In this document: piece by piece, positions 6,901 to 7,674 of the stretch
How the letters are laid out: every line of letters starts with the position of its first letter
Numbering within the stretch: the stretch's first letter is position 1
Assembly (NCBI GenBank): GCA_003166055.1
Contig: PMWR01000063.1
Location: 4,347-12,020 of the forward strand
Origin: Acidobacteriaceae bacterium
GTDB lineage: Bacteria > Acidobacteriota > Terriglobia > Terriglobales > Acidobacteriaceae
Direction: 5' to 3'
Length of the DNA: 7,674 nt
Made by a program: the position numbers and the translations under genes
Notes under the pieces: model-generated
Seen by the model: only the letters and a program-made list of their open reading frames with translations
What the model was told of the DNA's origin: nothing
The model's database searches: none

Positions 6901-7487
6901 AGCACTTGCTGGACTAGGTTGACGAATGGAGCAAACTTCTGTGGGTAGGTCCGATAATCTTCCTCCGAAAAAATAAATGGACGGTTCGATGGAAGGCTGC
7001 CATGAAGTTTGACAACACGCGGCGCCCTTGTTGTCGGAATGTCCTCAAGGCAGCGCACTGTTTCATAATCGCGACTAAGCGTTGTAACGGCAGCTCGTTC
7101 AAGGAGCGTGTCCCAGTTGGTCGTTAGAATATCTACCCATGGCAGTTCCACGAGATTCTCATGTAAGGGGCCAGGGAGCCATTGATCGTCCGGCACGAGT
7201 TCGCGAATCAGCCCTTCAAGCGCGGATTGGCCCAGCACCACCTTGAACTCTTCCGCGAGGCGCAATGGGTCGCGGAAGCGATCCTTCGCCGAACCGATGC
7301 GCGCCTCCATCACATCTGCAAGATCAGACCACAAGGGAGGATTTGCGGCTCCTTCGTGGACTCTCCGTGCGTTGAGGCTGAATCCGGCGCCTACAAAAAC
7401 CGCTGCTCCCCTGGTTTTCCCCTGCTTCCACAAGGCTCGGGCTAGTTGGGACAGGGCAGGAAAATCGGAAAGGTCTTCTATCCTCAT
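3918..7487 (-). CDS. Large SIR2-domain protein, candidate defence-associated sirtuin (DSR-like NADase)
   Basis: The protein has 1189 residues. The N-terminal ~280 residues form a SIR2-like (SIR2_2 type) domain: VFVGAGFS (30-37) is the NAD-binding loop, TTNWDTLLE (122-130) carries the conserved Asn124/Asp126, KLHGS (160-164) holds the candidate catalytic His162, and LLGFSGDDPNFLKW (203-216) is the late GxSxxDP motif. All key residues look intact. The remaining ~900 residues are mostly helical with TPR-like patches (about 484-510 and 716-747) and a HEAT-like end (DPMPEVRFALE). No Walker A, nuclease, TIR or membrane motif is visible. Known single-gene systems DSR1/DSR2 pair an N-terminal SIR2 NADase with a large helical sensor and deplete NAD+ on phage infection; this architecture matches, but subfamily membership is inference. 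No HerA, Thoeris or Argonaute partner is visible within the window. Base composition is clearly lower in GC and less C-ending than rapZ or hpf, suggesting transfer. ATG 7487 is the first in-frame start; AGGAGG lies 14 bases upstream, which is long (see mini-ORF). A non-defence role cannot be excluded. Confidence 0.9.
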   Translation of the reverse strand: MRIEDLSDFPALSQLARALWKQGKTRGAAVFVGAGFSLNARRVHEGAANPPLWSDLADVMEARIGSAKDRFRDPLRLAEEFKVVLGQSALEGLIRELVPDDQWLPGPLHENLVELPWVDILTTNWDTLLERAAVTTLSRDYETVRCLEDIPTTRAPRVVKLHGSLPSNRPFIFSEEDYRTYPQKFAPFVNLVQQVLLENELCLLGFSGDDPNFLKWTGWIRDQLGDSARRIYLVGALHLGTAQRRLLELRNISPIDLSPLVADLESARRHQAAAELFLDYLRSATPKAAWEWSPHSVRRRAAWNPQSSPEQMASELKEQANEWAAVRLSYPGWLICPPHQREELKQDNFHMVRNPKALEAMTPKDRTQIVYEIAWRLDTALLPITTCIKAIEAAVEEEGPWDELSHRDFVVTLLLRNARETRDQSAFDRWASELERGTARNPEIAPSIAYEKCLWARNGLDFDGLGKLVATLQGTGPVWGLKTAALYIDLGDFRTARLRVDKARAEARELFFRDRNSIWALSRLAWASFCAGQLRDLSEMTGSDRDETAIPDSVLHERGCDPWGTITALDGAIERGLTSQAKASRPVEPLFEAGTYRDHGITLFGSPPGLVNYEMDRLSDSVGIAPRTRNVVVLSERMERAEPLTVYQGDADYLRLLRIVQANGKEALERGFGRIQVANLPQERVDSLRGILSKAIDYALAQVRRREGRQDQFWSNRAAAYTEVLSRLLVRSEPEEALRWFRKGLAFAKDDRWHSLELYEPLGHLIKWGLSAIPPSKKPELLEELMGFPLPDETQRPGQLQQYWPDSSSWIEPPLMKRPRSDRSFGDRVTALIELVRVGQPETRSRASLWLAGLQMSGVLTTDEGARFGEALWSRRASTADFPSDTNLYSHMFLLLPSPNPQEARELFKKRDHEPSTADYLVAVAGASALQNDGTRLNLYDSSEALEKLDRLLNWRPKPVPQFDLGQVARENILCLQALGGAIADAILPALIPGELTVELVERIFSREADSLSICRAYPQVLRLLPSEEERAVNGTIKAMISRDSDVAWAGFNALYRWLRGALQGDFVRIPRRLIEITLSVIETRREPGLLRALDLARRLADAGLFGVGEMDRLAEALGLIHLETAYDAADLEKTINVGTLTLVRAAAVRLAHSLDARGVKHHDVETWLSEAPSDPMPEVRFALEAPAD

Positions 7488-7495
7488 CCCATCAT
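7484..7495 (-). CDS. Possible three-codon leader mini-ORF overlapping the SIR2 start
   Basis: On the minus strand AGGAGG is followed after 6 bases by ATG ATG GGA TGA (7495 to 7484), encoding Met-Met-Gly. Its stop TGA overlaps the ATG of the SIR2 gene by the classical ATGA arrangement. The Shine-Dalgarno spacing is ideal for the mini-ORF (6 bases) and poor for the SIR2 ATG (14 bases). Translation of the large gene may therefore depend on termination-reinitiation after a minimal leader, which would keep a potentially toxic NADase at low level. Translation of such a short ORF is unproven, and the ATGs could be chance. Confidence 0.3.
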   Translation of the reverse strand: MMG

Positions 7496-7501
7496 TTTGC
7501 T

Positions 7502-7507
7502 CCTCCT
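7502..7507 (-). promoter_or_regulatory. Shine-Dalgarno upstream of the SIR2 gene
   Basis: The minus strand reads AGGAGG at 7507-7502, a consensus ribosome binding site. It is the only good one near the SIR2 start, and the in-frame codons between it and ATG 7487 include no alternative start, so ATG 7487 stands despite the 14-base spacing. Confidence 0.65.
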
Positions 7508-7520
7508 GACGAGTTCTTGG

Positions 7521-7670
7521 CTAATGCGAGGAGGGGGACGATATCAGCCCAACGCGCACTCCGAGCCTAAAGGCGGCTAAGAGGATGCCGGGCTGTAGGA
7601 TAAGGTGCTGCTCGAATGAGACTCCGCCATGCTTGCGTTGGTCCTCCCGTTCATCCCATGAGTAGCGCAT
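7521..7670 (-). pseudogene. Remnant of a BrnT-type toxin gene (N-terminal fragment)
   Basis: On the minus strand an ATG at 7670 opens a 49-codon frame ending with TAG at 7523-7521. Its first 21 residues, MRYSWDERE then RKHGGVSFEQ, resemble the N-terminus of BrnT (DUF497) RNase toxins, whose members typically begin with an aromatic-WD-x-x-K pattern and reach KHGVSFEEA about ten residues later. Here about three residues are missing between WD and KHG and one Gly is extra. After SFEQ (about base 7608) all resemblance stops in every minus-strand frame, and there is no BrnA antitoxin gene between it and the SIR2 gene. I read it as the stump of a toxin gene broken during turnover of the locus. The match is short; a chance 49-codon ORF is the alternative. 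Confidence 0.4.
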
Positions 7671-7674
7671 AGCG

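Noticed and set aside
3918..7487. STAND-type NTPase (Avs-like) or TIR/nuclease effector domain in the SIR2 protein
   Set aside because: No Walker A (GxxxxGK[ST]) or nuclease/TIR motif is visible in the ~900 residues after the SIR2 domain.
7536..7570. Possible sigma-70 promoter for the SIR2 gene (TTGGGC and CATTAG on the minus strand)
   Set aside because: The spacing between the two hexamers is about 20 bases and both are poor matches, so it is not supported.

Overview
The window looks like a GC-rich chromosomal stretch, probably from an Acidobacteriota (Terriglobia-type) bacterium. That placement is an inference from the high GC, the hpf/rapZ linkage and the style of the RapZ N-terminus; no rRNA or other marker gene is present. 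The left half (1-3881, + strand) is housekeeping and regulatory DNA with very C-rich third codon positions. The right half (3918-7487, - strand) is one very large gene of visibly lower GC that has the look of an acquired defence gene.

Left half, in order: the 3' part of hpf (long-form ribosome hibernation factor, cut by the window start); a 331-base gap rich in hairpins, including two mutually exclusive pairings, one of them followed by a T-tract; a 694-residue cytosolic PAS-PAS-GGDEF-EAL protein whose two c-di-GMP catalytic sites both carry substitutions at key residues while the RxxD inhibitory-site motif is kept; and rapZ, starting 28 bases after it. In many bacteria hpf and rapZ flank nitrogen-PTS or HPr-kinase genes. 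Here a probable c-di-GMP receptor occupies that place, so the same transcript may link ribosome hibernation, c-di-GMP signalling and RapZ-controlled cell-envelope precursor synthesis.

Right half: a convergent 1189-residue protein with an N-terminal SIR2 NADase-type domain (GAGFS, TTNWD, KLHGS and GFSGDDP motifs) and about 900 residues of mostly helical, TPR/HEAT-like sequence. This is the architecture of single-gene defence-associated sirtuins (DSR-type), in which a helical region senses phage and the SIR2 domain destroys NAD+. Its start is preceded by a strong Shine-Dalgarno sequence that is best spaced for a three-codon mini-ORF, whose stop overlaps the real ATG. Directly upstream, at the right edge of the window, lies a short ORF that resembles the N-terminus of a BrnT toxin and then loses all resemblance. 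This suggests the SIR2 gene sits in a turnover-prone accessory locus inserted just after rapZ.
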